From Woeseiaceae bacterium (GTDB lineage Bacteria > Pseudomonadota > Gammaproteobacteria > Steroidobacterales > Woeseiaceae): a stretch of DNA of 64,000 nt. The stretch is taken from NCBI GenBank assembly GCA_024640315.1, contig JAHEFF010000014.1, positions 1-64,000 of the forward strand. Reading direction: 5' to 3'. A model generated the notes under the pieces. It saw only the letters and a list, made by a program, of their open reading frames with translations. It was not told the origin of the DNA and did no database searches. Below are positions 1 to 9,577 of this stretch, in pieces (within the stretch, counting starts at the first letter, position 1; each line of letters begins with the position of its first letter). Made by a program: the position numbers and the translations under genes.

Positions 1-22
1 ATCAATCTCTCCGGGCGCGCCA
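1..22 (+). repeat. tRNA-Arg 3'-end repeat, copy 1
   Basis: The first 22 bases are identical to 3083-3104 and 6667-6688. Their last 19 bases match the T-arm 3' strand, acceptor strand and CCA of the tRNA-Arg half at 2897-2942. The three bases before that match differ from the tRNA (atc instead of tcg), so this copy carries only the very end of the tRNA. It is probably the right edge of a spacer unit that starts before the window. Confidence 0.75.
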
Positions 23-112
23 AATGACAAAGGGTCCCCATCGGGGGCCCTTTTTCATTTTGGGTGTCTGGATGAAGATGAGGACTCCAGTTCGACAAAA
101 CGCGCCAGCGTT
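4..112 (+). repeat. long direct repeat, copy A (tRNA end, terminator, spacer start)
   Basis: Bases 4-112 match 2924-3032 with a single difference (t at 79 against a at 2999). The block comprises the tRNA 3' end, a rho-independent terminator and the first half of the spacer. After 112 the sequence departs from the other copies and runs into cargo, so this spacer is truncated where the others continue into a second hairpin. Confidence 0.85.
31..55 (+). terminator. rho-independent terminator behind tRNA 3' end (copy A)
   Basis: A 9-bp stem (31-39 with 43-51, one G-U pair, 3-base loop) is followed by a run of five T. Lying nine bases after CCA, it looks like the original terminator of the tRNA-Arg transcript that was copied along with the attachment site. 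Confidence 0.75.
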
Positions 113-251
113 AATACAGCTGTCCATACGGAGTACACTGCCACCGTGTCCTGGCCGCCAGAATCTGCAGTACAGGACAGCACAGATGGCGCATCACTTG
201 CCGGCCACTTCGGGTTTTGCCTGTGCAGACCGCGTGGTTGTGCGGTTTTCG

Positions 252-293
252 TGCCGCGTCACTACAGCGCTACGCCCTGGTAGTGACGCGGCA
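252..293. repeat. perfect 14-bp inverted repeat
   Basis: TGCCGCGTCACTAC at 252-265 pairs perfectly with GTAGTGACGCGGCA at 280-293 around a 14-base loop. No T run follows on either strand, so it is not a simple terminator. It sits in the otherwise gene-free 113-429 segment, downstream of the minus-strand XRE gene. A recombination-site arm, an operator or an RNA structure are all possible. Confidence 0.6.
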
Positions 294-429
294 GCCAAAC
301 GACCAGTCCAATCAGATCGGACACATACTTGCCGGATTCACACCCAGTACACACAGGCGACGATCGGTCCAACAGGTCCGAGGCGGCGCCCAGAACACCA
401 GTTTGCTCGTCCCGACAACGGATAATGCG

Positions 430-945
430 TCAGGGACCGATCAAGCCCCGCAGGTCCGCAAGGGTCATCTGGCGATCTGCTTCCCCTTCGGCCGGCTTTG
501 ACCCGCATTCCTCTTCGACCGGCTCCCCAGCAGGCGCCGGCGATCGATTACGTGCCGCCCTTGCCGGCTCATTGATAGGTGCGGGCGACAGATCAACTGT
601 AGCTCTGGACGATTGCTCGATCCGGGCTGGTTTGCCTTCATAGTCCAGGATGAATAGATGGTCGACAGGCACATGGAACACGTCGGCAATCCGGATGGCT
701 ACGGAGACGGTCGGCGCGTGGTAGCAGTTCTCGATGGCATTCATCGTCTGCCGGCTGATGCCCACACGCTCGGCCAATGCCTTCTGCGTCATCTCATTAT
801 TCTCGAATCGGAACCTCCGGATCTTATTCGAAAGTTCCTCCAAAACGTTATCCTCGATGAATGCCCAAAACCCTGGCTGTCGAAGGAGATTGACAACAAG
901 TCGAGTTATTACGACTTGAGGCAAGTAAGGCCGACGCCGCGTCAA
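430..945 (-). CDS. XRE-family helix-turn-helix regulator
   Basis: The 171-residue product contains a compact Cro/C1-type helix-turn-helix at about residues 40-98, including MTQKALAERVGISRQTMNAIE and then VFHVPVDHLFILD. This is typical of small stand-alone DNA-binding regulators of the YozG-like type. A Pro/Ala/Glu-rich tail of about 70 residues follows and has no recognised fold. The start is uncertain. Relatives usually begin just before the NKIRR stretch, and there the minus strand has a good ribosome site (GGAGG near 837) but TCG where ATG would be expected. The only ATG gives a 35-residue leader of odd composition (MTRRRPYLPQ...). The native start may have decayed. It is the first cargo gene of the tRNA-flanked region and may regulate it. 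Confidence 0.75.
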   Translation of the reverse strand: MTRRRPYLPQVVITRLVVNLLRQPGFWAFIEDNVLEELSNKIRRFRFENNEMTQKALAERVGISRQTMNAIENCYHAPTVSVAIRIADVFHVPVDHLFILDYEGKPARIEQSSRATVDLSPAPINEPARAARNRSPAPAGEPVEEECGSKPAEGEADRQMTLADLRGLIGP

Positions 946-1353
946 CCGAGGCTGACTGACACCGGGTCGGGAATCGGTGACTTGCTTGACTTGATGTCTT
1001 CTATCCCTGACGGCCTATCTCCTAGTCCTGGTCACTTCTAATGGACCGAAAGCCTAGAATCGATAGTTTTTCGTATCAGCGACTGTTGGGATTTTGCGAA
1101 GATCACGCATTTCTCCGAAACGACGATTCAACCATGGGTTGGCAATTGAGGAGGCGGCCTGGATAGTTGCTAGGTGTTTTCTATCGACGTCTGCGCGTGC
1201 GATTCCTTAACGTCAAACGCCGCAATCAGAGTTCGGGCCTCTGAGATGTTCTATCCGTAGATTTGACGAAACACATACGCACTCTTGGAATGCGTAATTG
1301 CGGTATATGGGGAAAAGACAGTATATGTAACAGATCGAAGCGGAGATACTAAA
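946..1353. other. intergenic region, no gene seen
   Basis: This 408-base segment lies between the divergent XRE gene and the exported-protein pair, so it should hold promoters for both. I see no convincing ORF, repeat or RNA structure. Composition is more A/T-rich than the core genes further right. Confidence 0.5.
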
Positions 1354-2043
1354 ATGCGAACAGAATACCGAAGGCTTGTTCCTTTACTCGCGCTCGCAGT
1401 GGGAATTAGCGAATATTCACTAGCAATGGGAAACGACGAAATAAAGGTTCGAAAAAGCAGGGCGCAGGGTACAGTCATTCGCGGTGACGTGAACCCCAGC
1501 AGCGTTCCGCCATTCATACGCTATGAGGTCTTTTTCAGTCTGTACGGCATCTATCGCGACGCCATCATTCAGAAAATTAGTTCGGAGGACGATGAAGTGC
1601 TCTCCACAGCATCTGCTAGCAAGATGCAATGGGAGATGACTGAGCAGTCCAAGCGTGATAAAGCTTGGCTGGATTTGTGCTCCAACCGAGACGGAAAATC
1701 AACCAGCGCACTTGCCCGTGAGGTAGATGCACTGGATCAAGCGGGCTACCAGCGACGTGCAGACCATTGGGCGAGAGTAGTCGATAGGCTTTCGCCGTCT
1801 GGACGAACTGCCGTCGAAACATTCATCGACAATGAAGTTGCGCGCGGAATTAGTACGGAGATTCCAAGCGTTGCAGAACTGGAAAGACTAGAGCTATCGA
1901 CATTCAAGAGCTTCATCGAAAACGAATGTTTTAAGGTGTTGACCGGTGACTATCCGGAAGAGATGAAGCAGGATATGGAGGAATTCAACCAACTCATTGA
2001 AGAGAAAGGCCTAGATGCAATAAGTGTAGAGGAGGACAAGTGA
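1354..2043 (+). CDS. exported protein of unknown function
   Basis: I chose the ATG at 1354 because a CGGAGA ribosome site lies just upstream and the product then starts with a signal-peptide-like stretch (MRTEYRRLVPLLALAVGI, then a small-residue cleavage region). The longer frame from 1285 adds 23 residues unlike a leader. The mature part of about 200 residues is charged and mostly helical in appearance, with an Asp/Glu-rich C-terminus. I do not recognise a family. The stop overlaps the next start (TGATG), so the two genes are almost certainly co-translated. Both lie in the tRNA-flanked cargo and are richer in A/T than the core genes, which suggests transfer. Confidence 0.6.
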   Translation: MRTEYRRLVPLLALAVGISEYSLAMGNDEIKVRKSRAQGTVIRGDVNPSSVPPFIRYEVFFSLYGIYRDAIIQKISSEDDEVLSTASASKMQWEMTEQSKRDKAWLDLCSNRDGKSTSALAREVDALDQAGYQRRADHWARVVDRLSPSGRTAVETFIDNEVARGISTEIPSVAELERLELSTFKSFIENECFKVLTGDYPEEMKQDMEEFNQLIEEKGLDAISVEEDK

Positions 2044-2534
2044 TGTTTCGTGGACGTCTGATCTCAGTATTGATAGCGGTATTCGTGTTCGGTGCGGGTG
2101 CTTTAGTTCCTGAGCCCGCAAATGCAGGATTCTTCGTCGTGACTTGTGGAGGAAGCAATAGTCCAACAGGGGCCCCACCCTTTCCGACAGTTTGGTGTCG
2201 GACTCTAGTGGTTGTTGGCGGCGCCGGCCAATCCGGATCGGTTCAATATACGTATGCTTGTTCGCCAAATTGCTACATCAGCGAGCCGACTTTTTTTCAA
2301 TCGAGCATCCCCATGCATACCGCAATATTCATTGACGATCAGATTACCGGGAATTGTACTGGCTCACTAAAGGTGGGACTTGTAAGCGGTCTTGGTATCG
2401 TGACGAACAACAATAGAGGGGAGATAGTAATAACGTCCAGCCACAGTGATGCGGCCGTGGGGAACATACCGGTGTACTGCCCAGGTAGCCCGTCCGGGCA
2501 TGGAGGGCCACCACCGATTATGGAGTCAAGTTAG
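2043..2534 (+). CDS. small cysteine-rich exported protein
   Basis: The product of about 163 residues starts with a clear signal peptide (MFRGRLISVLIAVFVFGAGA, cleavage near PANAG). The mature protein is rich in Gly, Ser, Thr and Val and has about six cysteines in short contexts (TCGG, VWC, ACSPNC, GNC, VYC), suggesting a disulfide-bonded beta fold acting in the periplasm or outside the cell. The start at 2043 overlaps the preceding stop; a GTG one codon earlier is also possible. No family is recognised. Together with its neighbour it forms a two-gene exported cassette next to a helix-turn-helix regulator, so a secreted effector or surface pair is possible but unproven. Confidence 0.6.
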   Translation: MFRGRLISVLIAVFVFGAGALVPEPANAGFFVVTCGGSNSPTGAPPFPTVWCRTLVVVGGAGQSGSVQYTYACSPNCYISEPTFFQSSIPMHTAIFIDDQITGNCTGSLKVGLVSGLGIVTNNNRGEIVITSSHSDAAVGNIPVYCPGSPSGHGGPPPIMESS

Positions 2535-2896
2535 CGTTCTATCAGTAGGCGGCGCGAACTTCTCCATAGCCATTACGGCTGAAGGGTTGCTCCCGTACTG
2601 TTGATTTGCACGAAAAAATGACCCGCTTTAGTTCAATCATGAGCTTCTACGTCGGCTCGTTAGTGTCGTATCGGACATCATACTGTTTAGTTTTGTCGGG
2701 TTTTGATGAGCTTCGGCTCGCTGAGATTTGAGCAGACAATCGGCGAGACGGTCCAAGCATGGCGCTTGGCTATCTACTACGAGAACGTAGCGTTGAGGCG
2801 ACAATTAGCGGTTCTTGGCGGCGATTGACGGCAGAATAGAAGAGGGCGGACCATCTAACTTACTGATCTAAAAGAAAACAGTTCGTGGCGCATACG
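2535..2896. other. intergenic region, no gene seen
   Basis: This is 362 bases between the Cys-rich gene and the tRNA half. The only structure I noticed is a short UUCG-tetraloop hairpin (GAGCTTCGGCTC at 2708-2719) without a T run. No coding frame looks protein-like. Confidence 0.4.
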
Positions 2897-2942
2897 CCTA
2901 CGAACCAGGCGGTCGGGAGTTCGAATCTCTCCGGGCGCGCCA
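2897..2942 (+). pseudogene. 3' half of tRNA-Arg(ACG), probable attachment site
   Basis: Bases 2897-2942 read as a tRNA from the anticodon loop onward: CTACGAA loop, CCAGG strand, GGTCG variable region, T-arm GGGAG-TTCGAAT-CTCTC, acceptor CGGGCGC, discriminator G and CCA. The anticodon ACG and the acceptor fit a gammaproteobacterial tRNA-Arg. Upstream bases (2867-2896) cannot form the D-arm or the matching GCGCCCG strand, so no full tRNA exists here. Homology starting at the anticodon arm is what a recombinase that crosses over there leaves behind. The intact gene should lie outside the window. Confidence 0.75.
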
Positions 2943-2950
2943 AATGACAA

Positions 2951-2975
2951 AGGGTCCCCATCGGGGGCCCTTTTT
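2951..2975 (+). terminator. rho-independent terminator behind tRNA half (copy B)
   Basis: It is identical to the terminator at 31-55: a 9-bp stem with one G-U pair, 3-base loop and five T. Its position nine bases after CCA supports descent from a tRNA transcription unit. Confidence 0.75.
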
Positions 2976-2981
2976 CATTTT

Positions 2982-3104
2982 GGGTGTCTGGATGAAGAAG
3001 AGGACTCCAGTTCGACAAAACGCGCCAGCGTTTTGGACGCCGCAGGCGCCCGCAGGGTCAAAACAGCGGCGGCGCTGTTTTGATCAATCTCTCCGGGCGC
3101 GCCA
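2982..3104 (+). repeat. 123-bp spacer repeat, copy B, with two hairpins and tRNA end
   Basis: The block matches 6566-6688 over 123 bases with one mismatch (position 2999). It contains hairpin 1 at 3016-3035 (CAAAACGC, loop GCCA, GCGTTTTG) and hairpin 2 at 3059-3082 (CAAAACAGCG, loop GCGG, CGCTGTTTTG), then the 22-base tRNA-end repeat at 3083-3104 directly abutting hairpin 2. Near-identity indicates recent duplication or ongoing conversion. Hairpin 2 could also terminate transcription in both directions. Confidence 0.85.
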
Positions 3105-3140
3105 AATGACAAAAGGCCGCTTTACGGGGCATTTTTTGTA

Positions 3141-4307
3141 TCAATTGCCAATCGCCAGTCGTTCGTTTGGCATGCCGGATACCAATTCCAGGGCAAATGT
3201 GTCGGGATCGGCGATGTATAGAATCCATTGTCCATTAGCGAACGTTTGTACCGCCAGACCTGGTACGGCAGTGTCACCAAATGGAATGTTGGTAAATGTC
3301 GGTAGCGCGAGAAAAGGGATCTGCCCAAGTTCGCTACTCAGGTTAGCGGCGTAACACGAGCCGATTCGCAATGGATCGACCGTGCATGCTCCTGTGTTCA
3401 ATACTTTGACGCCGGTTTGCACGCCGTTTTCCTCATAGTGAACGGCGACAACTTCTTCCCCGCTTGATGGGGACACGCCCACGTCGAGTTCGCGGAAACT
3501 GCGGCTCAAGTAATCGGGATCTTCGCTGGTAACCACATCAATGGGGTCGGACCAAACGCCCCCCTGATTTGCAATGAATGAAAGCCGATGCACGTCGTTG
3601 TCCGAATTCGAAGCTGCGAAATACACGCGATTTCCTGCAGCGTTTATAGCCAGTCCAAACCATCCGACTGATTCATTAAGGAACTCCCGCGCAATCGTCG
3701 TTGGACAATTCGAGATGCAGTTGGATACATCGGAGATATTAATTCGTATTGTGAATAGATCGTCATTCTCGTGCTTGCTGCTCGAGGACAAGATGGTATT
3801 ACCATCGTGAGATATGTTAACGCGCTGGCTCAGCCATCTATCAAAGTCCGTGAATACAGAAGATGCGATTGCAGGCAGTGAAGATGTAATTGCTTTATTC
3901 GTAACCAAAAATTCAAGCATCTCTATCGTCGCATAGTCAGACAATGATCGTTGCCAGACGATACGACCATTACCATCATCGCGTTGTGTGTAGTCAAGTT
4001 CCGAAATATGATAATCGGCAGTGAACAGTTTGATCGAACAGTCACCAGCGCTATTGGCCACAAAGATTTCGGTCGTGTATTGACGTTTGCGACCTTTGAC
4101 CGTCACCGTCTCTTCTTTGTAAGCAAACGCGGGAAATACACCATCGGCATCCTGACAGTCCGCACCGTCAGGTGGGGGCGGAGGTGGTGGCGGGGACTGA
4201 CATTGCGGATGACCCGGGTTCTTCGCACAGTTTGCCGCGTGCGCAGGCACGGCGACGGTCGTGCCGATAAACATAACCAGAAAGAATATACGCTTGGCCG
4301 TAATCAT
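3141..4307 (-). CDS. exported Pro-linker protein, possible beta-propeller
   Basis: I placed the start at 4307: a GGAGA ribosome site lies seven bases upstream and the product begins with a good signal peptide (MITAKRIFFLVMFIGTTVAV, cleavage after AHA). The longer frame adds 19 non-leader residues. After an NCAKNPGHPQC segment comes an eight-proline linker, then about 320 residues with repeated motifs such as NISHDGNTIL and AINAAGNRVYFAAS. These resemble TolB/PD40-like propeller blades, a tentative fold call. It is divergent from the CadC-like regulator gene with about 180 bases between them, so that regulator is its likely controller. It belongs to the second tRNA-flanked cargo. Confidence 0.6.
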   Translation of the reverse strand: MITAKRIFFLVMFIGTTVAVPAHAANCAKNPGHPQCQSPPPPPPPPDGADCQDADGVFPAFAYKEETVTVKGRKRQYTTEIFVANSAGDCSIKLFTADYHISELDYTQRDDGNGRIVWQRSLSDYATIEMLEFLVTNKAITSSLPAIASSVFTDFDRWLSQRVNISHDGNTILSSSSKHENDDLFTIRINISDVSNCISNCPTTIAREFLNESVGWFGLAINAAGNRVYFAASNSDNDVHRLSFIANQGGVWSDPIDVVTSEDPDYLSRSFRELDVGVSPSSGEEVVAVHYEENGVQTGVKVLNTGACTVDPLRIGSCYAANLSSELGQIPFLALPTFTNIPFGDTAVPGLAVQTFANGQWILYIADPDTFALELVSGMPNERLAIGN

Positions 4308-4401
4308 GGCTGATCTCCGATTTGCTGGGTACAAATACTTCTTGTTTCGCGCCAATTTAGGCAATCGGTTTGATGTTGTCCTTCAGTCAGTCCGAAATTT
4401 T

Positions 4402-4421
4402 TCTACAGATTTTCTATAGAT
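4402..4421. promoter_or_regulatory. possible regulator site: tandem TCTAYAGAT
   Basis: TCTACAGAT (4402-4410) and TCTATAGAT (4413-4421) repeat with an 11-base period, about one helical turn, inside the promoter region shared by the two divergent genes. Tandem direct repeats on one face of the helix are a common site type for OmpR/CadC-like winged helices. Binding here is inference. Confidence 0.4.
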
Positions 4422-4484
4422 TTGGAAATTCGTTGATAAAACTGATCAAATGCATTGAATCAGCATCATCCAGCCAGGTCCGCG

Positions 4485-6413
4485 ATGACACCCGAGGCAC
4501 AAAAGCCCTTTCGACTGTGTGACTGGTACGTTGAACCTTTAAGCGGTTCAATCGTTGGCGCGGATGGCAAATCGAAACATCTCGAGCCCAAAGTGATGGA
4601 CGTCATCGTTCATCTCTCCAGGCAGGCCGGCAAAGTGGTTACAAGGGAAGAACTGCTCGAAGCGATCTGGCCGCGCAGTGTCAATGCGGACCAGCAGCTG
4701 ACCCGCGCAATTAGCGAGTTGCGGCGCGCCTTTGAGGACGACTTGGCTGACCCCAGGTACATTGCTACCGTGCACAAACGTGGATATCGCCTGATCCCTG
4801 AGGTTGATCCGGTGCACGGTGGTCCGAGCCGCGATAAAGCAAGGACAAGTGTGTCAGGTCCCTGGCGCGGAAGAACGTCAGCCGCGCTCGGCCTGTTGTT
4901 GGTAATCGTCTACGTTGGTATCCAGGGTTTTCAGGAAGATTCATCACTGGAAGAGATTCGCCCGAGTGAAAATTCGATTGCCGTGTTGCCCTTCATCAGT
5001 ATGGGCGGAGATCCCGAGTACGAGTACTTGTCCGATGGTATCTCCGAGGAGATCCTGAACCTCCTGGCCCGGGTTCCCGAGCTAAAAGTCATCGGTCGTA
5101 CGTCATCATTTGCTTTCAAGGATAAAAGCGAGGATTTGCGGTCCATCGGCAGACAGCTCGGTGTGCGCCATGTTCTGGAGGGGTCCGTGCGCCGTGACGA
5201 CAAGCGGGTGCGGGTTACCGCCCAGCTCATTGATGCGTCAGATGGTACACACATCTGGTCCGACACGTTTGATCACACGCTGGATAACATATTTGCGCTG
5301 GAAGATGAGGTCGCTGCAGCCGTCGTCGCCGCGCTGCGACTGCAGGTTGCTGCCGTGCCGTCACGCGGCCGTCCCACGACGAATGTGGAGGCTTACACTG
5401 CTTTCCTGAAGGGCCGGCTGGCGATCAACCGGCTAAACTGGCGGGTTGCCGCGTCCTATCTGAAGTCGGCGGTAGTGCTTGACCCACAATTTGCGGAGGC
5501 ATTTGAACTTCTGGCGTTGTGCTACTGGCATTGGGAGCCGGCTGGTTTTGATGGCGGGGAAGCACAAAAAGCCGTTTACAGTGCTGCTGCGGAGGCGATT
5601 GCTATCGATCCGGATCTGGTATTCGCGCAAGCGCTGCACCGGGCCGGAAATGTTGGTACCCCGTCAACTCTGCGAACCCTCGAAGCGTTTGAACGGGCGT
5701 ACAGTATCCAGCCAAAAAATCCGTGGGTGCTTGAGGGGCTTGTCTACCTTTATACGTATGTCGGATACCTTGAGAAGTCATTGCTAATTGCCGAAGAAGC
5801 CGCCGACCGCGACCCACTGTCACTGGATGCCAACCTCGACTTGTTCGGCGCTTACGTGGCCGCAGATCGTATGGATGATGCCGTGGCGGTGCTGGAACTC
5901 GTTAACCAGATCGCAACAGGTCCGACCGACTGGGAGTGGACGATTGCGGGCGCCTATCTTGCCAATGGCGATGACGAAGCGGCGATACGGTATTTTGAAG
6001 CGCTACTGCATCATTACGGTTATATGGATACTGCGTGGGTAAGAGAAACGGTAACGGCGACGCGCGATCCCGAATATGGCCGGGCGGCTCTGGATCGGCG
6101 GATACAGGAATTTGGCACGATATTGTCGGAGAACGACGGCTTCTACTGGAAGGGCGAGCTGATCAACTGGTATCTGTATTTCGGTTACGCGGACCGCTAC
6201 ATGGAACTATTATTTGAAGCATATCCGATGGAAGACTCGTGGAACTACATCAATGAGCACACTTGGGTCGCTCACACATTTTATCGTCAAGGTGTGCTTG
6301 TGCAGCCTGATTACATGCGGCTGGCAAATCGTGTAGAGATCACCGAAATTTGGGAGCGGCATGGCCCTCCGGATTTTTGTACAGCAAACGACGTCGGTTG
6401 GGACTGCAGATAG
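4485..6413 (+). CDS. CadC-like winged-helix regulator with TPR domain
   Basis: The product has an N-terminal OmpR/PhoB-type winged helix (LEPKVMDVIVHLSRQAGKVV through YIATVHKRGYRLIPEV), one membrane segment (about 20 residues, ALGLLLVIVYVGI), a TolB/FlgO-like periplasmic domain (SIAVLPFISMGGDPEYEYLSDGI..., VLEGSVRR, IWSDTFD) and TPR-type helical repeats to the C-terminus. This is the architecture of membrane-bound one-component regulators common in marine gammaproteobacteria. The ATG at 4485 is preferred; a TTG at 4455 would add ten residues. The gene is divergent from the exported protein at 3141-4307 and shares its regulatory region. Ligand and targets are unknown. Confidence 0.85.
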   Translation: MTPEAQKPFRLCDWYVEPLSGSIVGADGKSKHLEPKVMDVIVHLSRQAGKVVTREELLEAIWPRSVNADQQLTRAISELRRAFEDDLADPRYIATVHKRGYRLIPEVDPVHGGPSRDKARTSVSGPWRGRTSAALGLLLVIVYVGIQGFQEDSSLEEIRPSENSIAVLPFISMGGDPEYEYLSDGISEEILNLLARVPELKVIGRTSSFAFKDKSEDLRSIGRQLGVRHVLEGSVRRDDKRVRVTAQLIDASDGTHIWSDTFDHTLDNIFALEDEVAAAVVAALRLQVAAVPSRGRPTTNVEAYTAFLKGRLAINRLNWRVAASYLKSAVVLDPQFAEAFELLALCYWHWEPAGFDGGEAQKAVYSAAAEAIAIDPDLVFAQALHRAGNVGTPSTLRTLEAFERAYSIQPKNPWVLEGLVYLYTYVGYLEKSLLIAEEAADRDPLSLDANLDLFGAYVAADRMDDAVAVLELVNQIATGPTDWEWTIAGAYLANGDDEAAIRYFEALLHHYGYMDTAWVRETVTATRDPEYGRAALDRRIQEFGTILSENDGFYWKGELINWYLYFGYADRYMELLFEAYPMEDSWNYINEHTWVAHTFYRQGVLVQPDYMRLANRVEITEIWERHGPPDFCTANDVGWDCR

Positions 6414-6439
6414 GCAATCCGAATCCCCTATTGGCGTAC

Positions 6440-6468
6440 AGGCCCTGGCGGTGGTTACCGCCCGGCCT
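6440..6468 (+). terminator. hairpin after regulator gene
   Basis: AGGCC...GGCGGT pairs with ACCGCC...GGCCT around GGTT, 27 bases after the stop of the winged-helix gene. The stem is strong but no T run follows, so it may be a weak or factor-assisted terminator. Confidence 0.4.
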
Positions 6469-6565
6469 ACTCCCAAAACATAGGCCAGGTAATTCATCGT
6501 ATTAGGTGTGTTTCAAGAGGGAGTTCTGGGAAGTTTTTCTATAACTTCCTGAAATCATTCATTTG

Positions 6566-6688
6566 GGGTGTCTGGATGAAGATGAGGACTCCAGTTCGAC
6601 AAAACGCGCCAGCGTTTTGGACGCCGCAGGCGCCCGCAGGGTCAAAACAGCGGCGGCGCTGTTTTGATCAATCTCTCCGGGCGCGCCA
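6566..6688 (+). repeat. 123-bp spacer repeat, copy C, with two hairpins and tRNA end
   Basis: It is the same as 2982-3104 apart from one base, with hairpins at 6600-6619 and 6643-6666 and the tRNA-end repeat at 6667-6688. The spacing between copies B and C is 3584 bp, which would be the size of a unit excised by recombination between them. No tRNA terminator follows this copy, so it marks the right edge of the array against core sequence. Confidence 0.85.
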
Positions 6689-6799
6689 TTGATTCGTAGC
6701 GGGCGTTCGGCCCAACCACTCCCGAACCTGCTCGGCGGTAGGTATCTCTCCGAATTGTCGCGCCGTTACAAATAGCGGATAAATTATCCAAGTCTGAAA
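6668..6799 (-). pseudogene. possible gene remnant fused to repeat C
   Basis: One minus-strand frame is open for 43 codons and reads like real protein (YPLFVTARQFGEIPTAEQV and on to REWLGRTPATNQ) but has no start codon. Its last few residues and stop come from the tRNA-end repeat. This would fit the 3' part of a gene broken by insertion at the array edge. It is short, no family is recognised, and chance coding appearance cannot be excluded. Confidence 0.25.
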
Positions 6800-7055
6800 T
6801 CAGACCGATTGTCTGGAGCACGAACACTCCTGAATGAGCGTCTTGAAAGGCGAATTTTCTGACGCGTTAGAAGTGAGTCATGTTGTTTAACGTCTTCCTG
6901 GGACCACTGTTGACAATGATCGACCGCGGAGCGGGGCGACCCGAGCTGCAGATTTTCGCTGGATTCAACACGCAATTCTTAAAATAGAAGTCGCATCTTG
7001 TTTCAATTCGTTACATCTGAATTCCGGATTTCTGGTTTATTAAATAGTTCTTATA

Positions 7056-9399
<2,344 letters not shown>

Positions 9400-9473
9400 G
9401 ATATATAACTTATTCAGAGGCACATGCGATCGTGAACTGAGTTTCTGTTTCTCTTCGCGACCACGACCGAAAG

Positions 9474-9504
9474 AAAGGCGGCGCAATTAGCGCCGCCTTT
9501 TTTT
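9474..9504 (+). terminator. rho-independent terminator after katG
   Basis: An 11-bp perfect stem (AAAGGCGGCGC with GCGCCGCCTTT) around a 5-base loop is followed by T residues. It can also serve the minus-strand gene that ends at 9578. Confidence 0.9.
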
Positions 9505-9577
9505 ATCGTCAGTCACTCACCCTCGTTGCGAGGGCCTGTCTTTCTGTATCTCTGGCGGCGAAGCCGCTAGCTACTCG

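Larger units (their letters stand above)
1..6688. mobile_element. candidate tRNA-Arg-targeted insertion array
   Basis: Four copies of the 3' end of one tRNA (1-22, 2924-2942, 3083-3104, 6667-6688) and a nearly identical 123-bp spacer (2982-3104, 6566-6688) bound two cargo segments: an XRE regulator with two exported proteins, and a winged-helix/TPR regulator with a divergent exported protein. The copy at 2897-2942 reaches back into the anticodon arm. Tyrosine-recombinase elements commonly use tRNA 3' ends or anticodon loops as attachment sites, so I infer sequential insertions. No integrase is visible, so the mobilising enzyme would lie upstream of the window or act in trans. The cargo at 1.3-2.9 kb is also visibly more A/T-rich than the rest. 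Confidence 0.5.

Noticed and set aside
24..425. 133-codon plus-strand frame over the first repeat and terminator
   Set aside because: It begins inside the tRNA-end/terminator repeat, repeats at 2944 with the same opening residues, and has no ribosome site or protein-like composition.
2708..2719. UUCG-tetraloop hairpin as terminator of the Cys-rich gene
   Set aside because: The stem is only 4 bp, lies 170 bases after the stop and is not followed by a T run.
2867..2942. complete tRNA-Arg gene
   Set aside because: The 30 bases 5' of the anticodon arm cannot form a D-arm or the GCGCCCG acceptor strand, so only the 3' half exists.
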